Below, one piece after another: positions 34,718-46,464 of a DNA stretch of 64,000 bases. Origin of the DNA: Trametes villosa. Lineage: Eukaryota; Basidiomycota; Agaricomycetes; Polyporales; Polyporaceae. Under the pieces are notes generated by a model. That model made no database searches. It was given only the letters and a program-made list of their open reading frames with translations, and was not told where the DNA came from. Numbering within the stretch: position 1 is the stretch's first letter; each line of letters starts with the position of its first letter. The stretch covers positions 620,001 to 684,000 of the forward strand of contig PUDQ02000033.1 in assembly GCA_002964805.2 (NCBI GenBank), written 5' to 3'. Position numbers and translations under genes: made by a program.

Positions 34718-37700
34718 GTCCTGCGTGGTGCAGCTCACGCCATCCTTGGTCCACGCTTGGTGCGTCTTGGGTGCGTCTTGTCATCAGAAGCGCGGAGTGG
34801 GTGTACTATAGCTTTACTGCATATGTTTTCGCGCGCAAACGTGCGTTCATGAGGGAGTGCTCATCCGATCATACGAACTCAATGCTCAGCGTTCAGCTCA
34901 AATGCCTATACAGCTCTTCCCCAGCATGCCGATCGCACTGAATGGAGTCCAAGGACTTGGCAGCTTGTCATTACCGTCGATCGCAAAGGCTTGTTCAGTG
35001 AGTTCCTTCTTGCGCAGTGGCTTCCTTGGCTCGCCGTTACTTCTCCCGCCGGCCCCATTGGCTGCCCAGGCCCGAAATGAAATCCGACGTTCCCCCAGGT
35101 CGCCGCCAGTACGTCCACCTCGCCCCACGCCGCGGATCGCCCTACTCGTCCAGTAGCCTCGAGGCACCCGCCCAAGCGCCCTTCCTTGCCGTTTCCATCC
35201 GCGCACACGATCTCATATGTCCAAACACTTCCCGCGGCGGCCACGTCCCTGCGCATCCGCACGCACAAGCACACAAGAAATGCACCCGGGCCCCCGCCGC
35301 TAGTCGCGTTCTGGCGCGGCCGGGCATCCAGCCTGCGCGGCGCCCCCGTCCGAGTGCGTCGGAACGGCCGAGGCGGACCGCGAGCGCCCGGTGCCTTGCG
35401 CAGGGCGCCAGCGGATGACGCAGGACGCGATCGCGATCGGACCCGAAGCGCAACTGGCAAGGCACGCCGGGGGCCCTCGCGGCGCTCCCGAGCCCGAGCG
35501 TGGTGGCACCCGCCGCCGGGGCGCACCGATCGTCTTCGGCCGGCGAGTCGGCGACTAGTGCGCTCGGTGCGCCTCCTCGGCATCGATACAGTGTGTGCCA
35601 GGCGCGGCTCGTCGCCGTGCTGCCCGCGCACCAGGCTTGAGGCCGGTCAGGCCTCAGGCTGAGCCGCTGAACTATTCTGAGCTTGGGTGCATGTGTAAAT
35701 CACTGCAGTCAGCATTGCACAGTAGGTCTATAGTAGCCAGGCTGCTGACTGCTCCGAACAGACGTGAAACACATATGCGTATGTGTCAAGGCGCACGCGC
35801 CTGAGGTGAGCATGCGCAGAAGCAGACGAGCAGAGAAGTCCCGCAGGAGCTTCAGAACTCAGAAGTCCAAGGACGCCGGGCGAATGAGACAAGGCTACTA
35901 CGTAACTCGCCGCGGTCAGAGAATGCACAGGGGGATCTGCGCGGCTCAGCTGCCCCCGGCGTGCGCCCGCGCACTTCAATATGGGGGCGCACGTTTCCCC
36001 GAGTGCGACGCCGTCGTATCGATCCCGGCGCGCGCAGCTGTGCGCGGTGTGCTCAGGCACTGGCCGCCTTCGGGGACGCACTTGCCCGCTCAAAAAGGTA
36101 AGTGCCGTTTGAAAGAACGCCAGGAGCCTTCCGGTTTGCATTCGCCTTTCGTATACGGACGTCGGTTCTCTTGTGCTGGGCGTTGCGGATGCAAACAGGC
36201 CTTCCAGGTGAGTGTGGGTCAACAGCAACCTCGGACGCTTCGAATACGTCCGTGTGTCGTCATGTTATGGCGTTGTACAGGTACACCATCGGTCGACCCG
36301 ACCCTGTCCAGACAGATATTCTTAGGCCCTGCCTGATGCCGTGTAAGTACTAGTCGTAACCGGCCGCCACCGTCCCACCCTGCATCCGCGCGCAGCTGGC
36401 GAGTGCCATTTCTGCACCACACCACCACACCACACCAGTGCACCGCTTGATCGCACGCGACCGGGCCCGCCTCCCCTGAGCGGAACCATTCGCGTGCGTG
36501 CCTTGCGTACGTACACCGTATGCGGTGCTTCCGGGGAAGCTGACATTCGCGCTCAGGCTTATCCGCGTCAGGTCAGCCTCCGCGCCAGGCCACTGTCAGC
36601 CTCCGCGACGGGGGAACAGCGGCGAGTGCGCCCTCGGAGGTCTGCCGCGAGCCCGCCGCAGCTGTAAGTTTTGGGTCATACAGTGAGCATCGGATGGCCG
36701 CAAGCAGGTTCGTAGACGTACCAGCGATAAATATAGCCCCGACGTCTCGCCGGCGTCCTACGAACGACGCTTCCATGGGTCCAGCGTCCCACTGCCGATA
36801 TCTGGGCTATTGAGAGAGGTGGTAAGATTGCACGAACGTGCCATGAACAGGCTCGAGGATTATGAAGGCGACGATCCGCGTTGACAGACCCGCAGGTTGT
36901 CCGCGACGCTTTACGTCCGCGACGGCGTGCATGACCGCAGAACGGCCTTACGCACACGGATTGGCAAGGCCGTCCAAACTCCTTCTCCGCTGGGCACTGC
37001 GCCCGGAGCTTACTGACGAGTTTCGTAAAGCCCACACCGGAACGCACGGTCAGCCGCAAGGAGCCCCAGAGTTCAGAAGCCTGCTTGCGTTCGGTAGTCC
37101 GGCGTCCTAACCCGGTGTGAGCAGCCAGCAAGGCCAGAACCACGGCACGCGTACAACAGCTCTTGTGCACGCCTTGCTTGCTTCATCCGCAAGGATCAGA
37201 AAGCTCATGTACGTTCTCCTGAGGATGCACAAGTCAGCTACGAACCCACCGCGGCACACGAGGACAAACGGACCTTTCAGCAGCCTGCTTGCAGCGCCCA
37301 TCGGGGCAGCGGCACGTCTATTTCGAGACCCGCGCTTCTAGCCTGTGATGCGGCAGAAGGTTCGTGGGCGCCGTGCCGTAGACTCGAGGGCCTGAGCTGA
37401 GCTGCGTATGACGACTGCACAGTGCACAGACGCTAGCCAGGAATGGCTGGGGGGCGCACTACCCCCGCCAGGCTCAGGCTGTCAATGAAGGCAATCCGAG
37501 TTCCTGATCCGCGCACCGACTCAGCGCGCTGTTGCGCCGCCGCAGGCGAGTCGACCTCCAAGCCTTGATACGGGGCTCACAGTGCACCCGGTCAGCGCAG
37601 CGGACGCAGACGCGGACGCGGACGCGGGAACGCCAAATGGCATTGGCAACGCGCACAGCCCGCCGCGCGACATTGGCGACGCCGCCCGGCGACGGTCACG

Positions 37701-37812
37701 CCGGCGGCCCACGCCCCACGAAACAGACCCCAACGCGTGTATCAGGAGGATCGAGATGTGCGTGACGGGAGGGCGCACGAGAAGCCGCGCCCGCGTCAAC
37801 GCTCACTCAGAC

Positions 37813-37987
37813 TACTGTACGTCCCAGACGTTAGGCGATGTCCCCTGTCCCCGGACCCTCGGGCGCTTCCGTATATGGTAGGCAAGTTACCATATATGGT
37901 GCGCCTCCTGCCTTTTTGAGCATAAGCGCCCGCTGGAACCCTACCCTAGGGTCTTATCGCTTCGCCTAACGTCTGGGACGTACAGTA
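37813..37987. mobile_element. 175-bp foldback element, MITE-like
   Basis: Perfect 26-base terminal inverted repeats (TACTGTACGTCCCAGACGTT and six more bases) lie at 37813-37838 and 37962-37987. Inside are a second inverted pair, CGGGCGCTT (37860-37868) with AAGCGCCCG (37924-37932), and a central hairpin TATATGGTA/TACCATATA (37872-37880, 37888-37896). The whole element folds on itself. Both ends are TA, so a TA target duplication as made by Tc1/mariner/pogo transposases is possible. No open frame is inside. It would be a non-autonomous DNA element; the autonomous source is not in this window. Confidence 0.65.
37872..37896. repeat. Central hairpin of the foldback element
   Basis: Nine-base arms TATATGGTA and TACCATATA surround a seven-base loop (GGCAAGT). 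The overlapping CCATATATGG palindrome follows at 37891-37900. It sits close to the centre of the inverted-repeat element. Confidence 0.6.
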
Positions 37988-40180
37988 CCGTCGACGCATC
38001 ACACGAGCATGCACGCACCTACAGGTGCACCTCCGCTGTCGCCGGCCGGGCCAATGGCCATCATCGATATGCTCTGCTCATCACTGACATTGCTGCATGA
38101 CTTGACTCACTGTCGTCGCTGCGTTGTGAAGCTGACTGGATGCGCCCGTAAGGATGGCTGCCGTGTTGCGGTCAATCGCAGACGGCGTGCCGACATGACC
38201 TGCGATTGGACAGCGAGTCGCGTCCTGGGGTGGTAGCCGCAAGATACGCTCGCGAAGCGCGTTCCCCGCGTAGGCACGGCGGCGTATACACCAACCGCGC
38301 TTCTTGCCTTCGGTTGTGGGGTCGCTCTGGACCGAGAAGGCCTGCAGTGATGCGCCGTTCGGTCGTCCGGCGCGAACCACGTCTTCCGCGCGCACACAGA
38401 CATGTCACGACGCGGGACAGGGTGTCGTCTGAGAACGTATGTCGAGGGTGGCAGCTCTAGGTGGGCCGCCGGTTGGCCGTCGTGCCGCGCTGCGATAATT
38501 ATACTCGCCGTCCACGGTACATCCGGATAGCTGGGTCGAGCGCCGGTGCAGTGTGTAGGCTCGGTCGTCAGGACCAAGCCGATGCAGAAGCGTCGTGCGA
38601 GGCGTTATCCCGTGCGCGGCGTGCGAGGGGCCTTCGAGGTGGGGAAAGGAAGCATCGTATTGAGCCTCCGCTACACAACTCAATGACGACAGATACCCGG
38701 ATACCATTACCGTGCCTATGTCGCCGGCCACCAGGGGGCGTTGTGTGTTCCTTATGTCGCCCGGGAGGCAGGTGCGATGGCGTGATTGGCCGCTGCACCC
38801 ACAATGCACTAGAATAGCAGGATATGTCAGAAGTGTGGCTCTATATACCTGTGGCGCATGCTCAGGCTGTAAGTGCGAATGGAGATGGCTGTGGGCGCAG
38901 CACCGGTCACTATGCGCCGCCAGTTTCGCAGTTTCAGGATGCAGCCGGCACGCCGTGTTCGTCGGAGGAGAGGCTGGAGTCGGCCAGAGCATTGCGCGCG
39001 CAGGCCCGCACAAAGCCCGCCGCGCGCAAACAGACAAACAGGGTCGGGCGAATGGGCAGCGCGCGAAGAGACTCGGGAGCCAACGACAGGGCGTGAGAGC
39101 GGGCGCAGCGATAGGCTGAGGTGCACATGCATGCTGAGCGGGGACGCCGCTTGTGGGAAGGGCGGACGAATCGAGCGAGAGGCAGATCGAGAGGCGTCCC
39201 ACGGAGTGCCCAGGAGGCTCGCCGAGATGGCAAGGCGGGCGCAGAGTCGGGAGAGAGTGCAATAGCGACAGGTTCGAGTGCGCGCGCGCCTTGGGCCGAC
39301 TTGGTGAAACCTTGGCGGAGGGCTTGGGGGCGGCGGTGGTGGATAGGCGTCCATGGAAGCGCGTCGGATGGAGCCTGACCGCAGCAAAGTGTAATAGGAC
39401 GGGTAGATGGAGTGCCGAGCTACGGAGGACTTGGACGAACGTGCAGTCGAGCGGAGGCGCAGATGGAATGCTAAGACGCAGAGAAGGCGGAGGACGAGCG
39501 CACAGAGGACCAACAAAGGCTTGGAACGCGGGCGCCTAGAGAGCAGAACTTGGGGAGCGCGATCGAAGAAGGATCGGACGATAGCGCGGATGAGGGATGA
39601 TCAGAGGATGCCGATTGGAGAGCGGGGGCGGCAGGGGCAGGCGTCGGGCGAGGATTGGCTGTAGATAAATGGGAGGAAAGGTTCGGGCTGGAGGACGCGC
39701 AGATCGGACGGGCGCGTTCTCGTGAGCTGATGACGAGAGGCGCGGGGGCGAAAGCAATGAGCCACAAGCAGCGTCGTAATCGGGCGCGTGGATATGGAGA
39801 GGAACGAGAAAAGGTGGAGAAAACAGGGCACAGAGGCGGCGCGAGTCAAACGGAGGGTCGGCTTCGGCTGGGATTGCCGACGAGACAGATGGGTCCGATG
39901 ACGTCGATTGTGGGCGAGGCGCAGCCACACAACGCTCGGTGCGCTCAGGAAAAGGAGAGGGCGACGGGGGAGGCTCGGTCGGAAGAGAGGAAAGGGGACG
40001 GAAGGAGCGAGGTCGGGCTGGAGGAGAGCGCACGGCCGGGACGTGCGAGGGCTTCCGGCCGTCGGGGGAGGAGTTGTTCGGCGGGGGACGTGGCGGGAGG
40101 GAGCATCGGCAGGCCAAGAGAGGAAAAGAACCGGACCGGGGGGATCTGAGATGCGAGCCGAGATGATGCGCGCCGCAGAA

Positions 40181-40333
40181 CAAGTGGGACTGCACAGGCG
40201 CCCGCCGGTCAGCGGTCTCTCTCCGTCCTCTCCCTGTCGCCTCAGCTCTCCTCGCCTCGGCAAGCTCTCTTGTCTCTCCCACTCCGCCAGCGCCCGTCTC
40301 TCTTTCCTTCTCTCCACCACTCCCCTCCCCGCC
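40181..40333 (+). promoter_or_regulatory. CT-rich promoter/leader of the HAL-type kinase
   Basis: A C/T-rich stretch (TCTCTCTCCGTCCTCTCCCT and similar) runs to the kinase start codon. Such leaders are typical of expressed basidiomycete genes. No TATA box is evident. Confidence 0.4.
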
Positions 40334-43300
40334 ATGCTGTCCGCAAAGCCCATGCAGCCCCTCGACCTCTCCCTCCCCAATGCCCTCCCCGCCGCCATCT
40401 CCCCCAAGCCAGACACGCCTTCCACATCTTCCCTCGTACCCCCCTCCCCGGCAATAGCTGTTCAGTCGCCCTCCCCCAAGCCGGACGAAGTCGCTTTCCC
40501 GACTTCCACTCCGGCCCGTCCGAATCAGCAAACGCCTCCCAAGGAGCAGGTCGGTATCGCTTAATCCTTTCCGCACCTCCCCCGCCCTTCCTCTTCCCCT
40601 TTTATCTCTTTTGATTCCTTCTTCCGACACCTTGCTCACTTCACCCACTTCGTCCCTCCCCACACTTTCCTACAGGCTCCAACCCCCTCCAGGCGTCCCT
40701 CACGCTTCCTTTCCACATCCTTTGGCAGGCGGAGATCCCCTTCCCCTTCACGCTCCCCGTCCACCACCAGTCCGACCTCGGACAGCATGGGCAGCTCTCA
40801 GCAGCAGCAACCCTCCTCCTCCCGCTCCATCTTCACGAGCCGTAAGTCGAGCACCCCGCTGCCCTCGTCATTACCTAGCCCCACAGACTCGCCCTCTCGG
40901 TCGTCGCCCGACCCCGAGCTGCCGCCGTCTGTCCCGCCATCTACGGCTGTGCATCCACCAACGCCAGCCACGCCGGCTACGCCCATGACCCCCGTGCCCA
41001 AGAGCGCGAAGCACTCGCACAACCCCCTCCATGACCTCAAGCGATTTTTGAATCACCATATACCCCACTCTCATGGAGGCTCGCCTGTAGCGACAGGCTT
41101 TGTTACCCCTGCCGCCGAACTCAGCGCGCCAGATCTTCGCCGAGCTGTCATCATGGAGGCGAACGGCCTCTTGGACGTTCCCCCAGGTGCTGTCACGCCT
41201 TCCTCGCTCCCTCCCGGCACCCCCGGAACCGCTTCCGGCTCGGCCTCAGCTAACGGATCCACCGACGTGCTCTCAAGCCTTGGCGAGGGGAAGCACAAGG
41301 AGGGGCGGTTCTCGGCGTTGTTGCGCGGGCACAAGGACAAGGATAGGGGAAAGCACGACGAGGATAAAGTGAACGGGTCTGTGAAGGAGATTGTTGCAAA
41401 GACGCCCTCCCCCGGAGCAGCCTCCGCCAACAGCAAAACCAGCTCAGGCTCGCCCACGCAGTCCATGAACTCGCGGACCAGCCCCACGCAGTCGCAGGCG
41501 ACCCCCTCGACGTCGGCCGCACCCTCCGACTCCTCGACAAAACACGACGATCACCATGATCACCACCACCATCACCGTCATCACAAGAAGGGCCAGTCGA
41601 CCGCCAACGCGTACTCCGTGCCTTCGCTATCGTCAGCCACGCAAGTGCAGATGTCGAAGAAGTACGGCAAGTGGGGGCGCGTCCTCGGGTCCGGCGCGGG
41701 TGGTACCGTGCGTCTGATCAAGGCGTCGAGCAAGAACGGGGGCACGACGTTCGCCGTGAAGGAGTTCCGGCCGAAGCGCACGGGCGAGTCGGAGCGGGAG
41801 TACCAGAAGAAGGTGACGGCGGAGTTCTGCGTGGGCAGCACGCTCAAGCACCCGAACATCATCGAGACCGTCGACATCGTCACCGACCATGGGCACTTCT
41901 ACGAGGTGAGCCCGGGAGGTGTTAGCTGCGCCGAGGGCGGATCACTGATCGTGGCGCACGCGCCGCCCTGCACAGGTCATGGAATACGCGCCGTACGACC
42001 TGTTCAGCGTCGTGATGTCGGGGAACATGACGCGCCCCGAGATCTACTGCGTGTTCCGCCAGATCTGCGACGGCGTCGAGTACCTGCACTCGCTCGGGCT
42101 CGCGCACCGCGACCTGAAGCTGGACAACTGCGTGATGACGAAGGACAACGTCGTGAAGCTGATCGACTTCGGCACCGCGACCGTCTTCCACTACCCGGGC
42201 AAGAAGACGACGCTCGCGACGGGGATCGTCGGCAGCGACCCGTACCTCGCGCCGGAGGTGCTCGCGAACGACAGCTACGACCCGCGCAAGACGGACGTGT
42301 GGAGCGTCGCGATCATCTTCATGTGCATGGTCCTCCGCCGCTTCCCGTGGAAGATCCCCGACCCGAAGAGCGACCCCAGCTTCCGCGCGTTCGTGAATGC
42401 GCACCCGGACCTGTCGGTCAAGCCACCAGTGAAGAAGGAGATCGAGCCCAAGAAGGAGAGCGAGTTGGCGGATGGCGAGAGCAAGGACGAGGCGAAGTCG
42501 GAGGCCAAGGCGGAGGACACCAAGATCTCAGAACTTGCCCCGTCGAGCGCGTCCACATTGACCGCCACCAACTCGCATGCACCCTCTACCCAGGTCGAGA
42601 GCTCCGCTGCGTCGTCCCTCTTCGACGGCGACGCCTCAGAACGCGCCTCCCTCGCCGGGTCGTCCAGCTCAGATAGCACGCAGCTCACCGCGCCCTCCAT
42701 GCACGCCGCGCTCACGTCGGAAGACTTCGAGGAGCAGGAGCGCATCCTCCGCCGCAACCGCGTGCACGCGTCCCTCCACGCCGGCGCGCTCTCGCAGTCG
42801 ACCGCGACGCTCCCCGCGCTGCTCATGGAGCCCATCACGCACTCGGACAGCCCGCAGGACATGGACCCGTCCGTGCTCACGTACCCGCGCCCCGGCTCGT
42901 CCACCGAGTCGCTCCCGATCTCCCCGCGGCTCGGGCCTGCGGAGCTCAAGCGCCCCTTCATCGGCCCCACCCACCGCTCTAACACCGTCCACGCGCTCTC
43001 ACCGACCGTGAAGCCCGCAGAGCTCAGGCTCTCGCAGGTCAGCGAGCCGCAGACGGAGGAGCCGCAGGCCGTCGGGAGCCCGGTGAAGACGCGCGACTTC
43101 GCCCTGGAGGATAAGGCCAAGGCGCTTGCCAAGGTCGCTGTCGCCCAGGACATGGTCACGACCGCGCAGGAGTCGAGAGCGGAGCCTGAGACGTCATCGG
43201 AGGCATCATCGTCGACCGCCACGGTCACCTCCACCACCGAGACCGCCACGCCGACGCGCCCGAAGGCGGAGGCGAAGGACTCGAGCGCGACGGTGCGCCG

Positions 43301-43676
43301 CGCCCGCCCACGCGCGAACAGCGCCGCGTCCGTCGCGACGTTCTCCACAGGCGGCGCGGAGTCGATCTTCCGGCTGCTCCCGCGCGAGTCGCGGCCGGCG
43401 ATCCGGCGGATGCTGTTCGTCGAGCCGTCCGCGCGGTGCACGCTCTCGGACCTGCTGCGCGGCAAGGGCAAGTCGAACGACCTGCTCTGCGGGTGCAACA
43501 GCCACGACAAGGCGAGCCCGCGCTGCGTCGACCACTGCCATGCGCCGGAGGAGGAGGACGAGGGCGACGCGTGGCTGAAGAGCATCGTGCCGTGCTCCGC
43601 GCCCGGCGTCGCCCCGAGCCACGCGCACATCAAGGTCGACGTGGACGAGAAACACCACAAGAGGCGGTTCTTTTAG
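40334..43676 (+). CDS. HAL/Npr-family serine/threonine protein kinase
   Basis: Three exons (40334-40549, 40676-41905, 41976-43676) encode 1048 residues. The first 430 residues are Pro/Ser-rich, with a His run ([13 protein letters not shown]). The kinase domain starts [18 protein letters not shown] and has VKEF (catalytic Lys), [13 protein letters not shown] and [10 protein letters not shown]. The C-terminal block [11 protein letters not shown] and [14 protein letters not shown], ending EKHHKRRFF, is characteristic of fungal Hal4/Sat4-type kinases that stabilise potassium and nutrient transporters. Between [16 protein letters not shown] and [17 protein letters not shown], two adjacent parts of the kinase C-lobe, about 300 Ser/Glu/Ala-rich residues are inserted. 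No intron explains this insert. Confidence 0.9.
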
Positions 43677-44653
43677 TAGCCCCCCGCGCGAGGGCGAGGC
43701 GCGCCCGGCCTGCGCGTAGCCCGTCGCGATGGCACCGTGCCCGCCTTCGTCGACGCCTCGCCCGCTCATCCATCAGCTTCCGCGCCCCACCACCTGCATC
43801 CCACCACCCACCATCCACGGCCTCCTGCTCTGCTTTATATATCTATTATTCTCCTTCGCTGCGCCTAATTCGCGCGTCCTATTATCTTAGCTATTTGTAT
43901 AGAGAGACACAGACGACGACATGACCGCGCCTCCTTGCTGCATCTTCTTCACTTCACTTCACTTCATCGCCCGCCTCCGCCTTCGCTCTTCCCTCCCTGC
44001 CGCGAGGGCTCCGGACGCTGCTGCTTCTGTGGGCTGTCGCGGCCGCGGCGCCTTCCCCTTCGTCTTCGTGCACACACTTGCGTCCACCCTGCTCGTTGCC
44101 GCGGCCGCCCTGCGCCCCGCCACCTTCACTACCTTCACAACCACCCCTTCTTCTTGCTCTCCCTCACCACCTCTTGTTCCCCCCTTCCTTCCTTTCTGTC
44201 TTCTTCTTTTCCGATGACGAACAGTGGCCGGCGCGCGCGCTCTCCCGCCTGGCCGGAACGACCGAAAGCCAAAACAAGAATCCTTCGCTGTACACTTGTT
44301 TATGATAGAAAGAGTGCTCGTGTAATTGTACGCGTACAGCTCACAGCAATACATCCGCAGTCTCCCTCCGCCTCCATCTTCGCAGCGGCATTTGCTGCTT
44401 CGTGTGCGTCCCGCTCGTGATGAGGGTCTTCTAGTGGGGGGCGTGGCCTTGCAATTTTATGGCTCGGATAGAAGGCCGGGGAGCGTCTGGCAAGTTATCG
44501 CCGACGATACGTCTGATAGGCAACCTCCCATATAAACAAACATATTTCACAGCAAGAGCAAGAGATGAATAGCGGGAGAAGACACGAATGGGAGGCTAGT
44601 ACAGATGCATCCAAGGCGAGGTCAAGGTATAAGCATCACCCGTGCCGTGCGCA
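43677..44653. other. Intergenic between convergent genes
   Basis: These 977 bases hold the 3' UTRs of the kinase and OS-9 genes. The left half is pyrimidine-rich. No gene is supported. Confidence 0.5.
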
Positions 44654-46464
44654 TCATAGCTCGTCGCGGTGCTTCTTCGCCGCAGCGCCTTCCTCCGCGG
44701 ACTCGTCACGGTCCTCGTCCTCCGCGCCCGCGCCCCGGGCCTTCTCTTTCTCCTTCTCCTTCTCGCCCTTGATCTCGTACCCGGCCGCGCGCAGGATGTC
44801 GTACAGCCGCCCGCCGAGGTCGCCCTCCTCGTCGCCGATGAGGATGTCCGCGTACTCGCCCTCCGCGCCGTCCTCGGGCAGCTCGACGTCGACGAAGCCG
44901 ATCACGAACTCGCCCTCGCCGTCGGGCATCTGCTCGAGCACCTCGTGCTCGTCGCCGGGCCCGCGGTCGCGGTGCGCCATGAGCCGCTCGAGTGCGCGCC
45001 GGAGGAGCTCTGCGTGTGGGTCGCCGCCCGCACCCGAGCCCACCGCTGCTCCAGCTTTCTTCCCGTCTGCGCCTGAGCCGTCGGTGGCCTCAGCTGGGGG
45101 TGGCGGCGGGGGCGCGATGACCTTCTTCTGCGGGCGGGCGCGGCGGAAGGGGTGGGAGGCGCCGTGGACGTTGCGGTCCGCGCCCTCGAACTCGGCGGGG
45201 TCGAGCACCTCGCGGCAGCGGATGAAGTGCTCCTCCTCGGCGTCGATGCGCGAGCGGAAGCCGGGCTCGCCGCAGAGGCGCGGCGTCGCGATGTGCACCA
45301 CGTAGTGGCACGTCTGCGTCTCCTTCACGAACAGGATCGTGTCGGTCATCGTCATCGAGCAGTGGAACTATATGCGGATATGCGGCGCGGCGGAAATGCG
45401 TGTGAGAAGCGGGAGAGCAGAAAGGAGGGAGCGGGAGACTCGCCTGGACCTCGACGTCGCGCTTGCGGCCGGTCTTGTCGCAGTACGTGCCGTCGCTCCA
45501 GCGCTGGACGAGGTAGCGGGAGCCGGCGCCGCGGGCGAGCTCGAGGTTCGCCGCGGCGGCGGCCTCTGCGGTCGTGAGCTCGGCTCCGGCCTCGAGAGTG
45601 GGGGGCGCCCTTCCGAGCGTGTATGCTTCCCACTAGACACGGCGCACGTCAATTTAGATAGCGCATGGCGGGGTCACGGGGCTGCGCTTACCTCCGGATC
45701 CTCTTCTGGCTTGTACTCGCCTGGAAGGAGCGGCGCGGTCGGTTAGCAAACGCGCGATCGGACGGGGGAGAAGGGTGCGGGGCGGGGCGTCACCTGTGCT
45801 GGGGATGTGTTGATGGTGCAGCTCGTGGAACTGGCGGACATGCGAATTATGGCAGTACGAGTATGTGAACCAGCCTTGCCTGTGCTGTGCGGATGTTATC
45901 GGCGGTGCGGGCAGGTAAAATCCGGGCGGGGCTCACGTAGAGGCATTTGCCGGATAGCGGTTGGAGGAGGGACCAGCTGTGGACAGGCGTGGCGACGTCG
46001 GTCGGAGCCTCGTCCACGACCGGGGGTGGCTCCTTGGGCGGAGGGGGAATGAGACAGACAAATGACGACTTGGGGCCGAATCTCATGTGCTGCAGTGCGT
46101 AGTCGGCGGCCTGGGCCTGGGCTGCCTGCGCGGGGGGCGGTTAGCATGGGTGTGGAGGGACGGGAGAGGGGCACGTTGTACAGACATCAGCCGGAGCGTC
46201 GTCGGAGGCTTCGATGCTCTTTAGCGGGCTGGCAATCCATTGCGACTCCTGCCAGGGCTGGTCGAGGAACTCGGGCTCGCCTCCGCGGAGGCCGTCGCGG
46301 AGCCAGCGCTCTGCGGTGTCGTTGAGGACGGGAAGCCCGTGGAGGAAGGAGACGCGGTACTTGGGGAACGCGTACGGGTCCTCGGGGACGCGGGAGTGGT
46401 GGACGCGGGCGTCGACGAGGGCGGCGAGGGCGAGGGCGAGGGAGAGGGGGACGAGGGCGAACAT
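44654..46464 (-). CDS. YOS9: OS-9/Yos9 ER lectin of ER-associated degradation
   Basis: Six exons encode about 490 residues. The N-terminal signal peptide is FALVPLSLALALAALVDA. The MRH lectin domain is spread over several exons: CLIPPPP region, WSLLQPLSGKCLY, GWFTYSYCHNSHVRQFHE, RYLVQRWSDGTYCD, then RDVEVQFHC and RLCGEPGF. These carry the mannose-binding Gln, Arg, Glu and Tyr positions. The C-terminal part is acidic, and the protein ends KKHRDEL, an H/KDEL-like ER-retrieval signal. Yos9 recognises trimmed N-glycans on misfolded proteins and delivers them to the Hrd1 ubiquitin ligase. One intron starts with GC at 45443-45442 instead of GT. Confidence 0.9.

Larger units (their letters stand above)
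34718..40333. other. 5.6-kb region without recognisable genes
   Basis: This is the longest gene-free stretch in the window. All open frames lack known domains, lie on several strands at once, and show no splice-connected conserved blocks. Contents noticed: a CACCA-type simple repeat near 36420-36440, a GACGCG tandem run near 37603-37630, an inverted-repeat element at 37813-37987, and a purine-rich plus strand from about 39000 to 40150 that flips to pyrimidine-rich near the kinase start. It may include decayed transposon sequence, but I cannot name a family. Confidence 0.5.

Noticed and set aside
38405..39262. 285-codon open frame on the minus strand in the gene-free region
   Set aside because: Its Ser/Pro/His/Arg/Cys composition, lack of domain and lack of matching codon bias suggest chance.
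39536..40663. 375-codon minus-strand frame overlapping the kinase start
   Set aside because: It runs antisense through the kinase first exon and intron and is low-complexity. It is kept only as part of the transcript hypothesis, not as a gene.
42275..43660. 461-codon open frame on the minus strand
   Set aside because: It is exactly antisense to the HAL-type kinase coding exon. Long antisense frames are expected in GC-rich codon-biased genes, and it has no domain.
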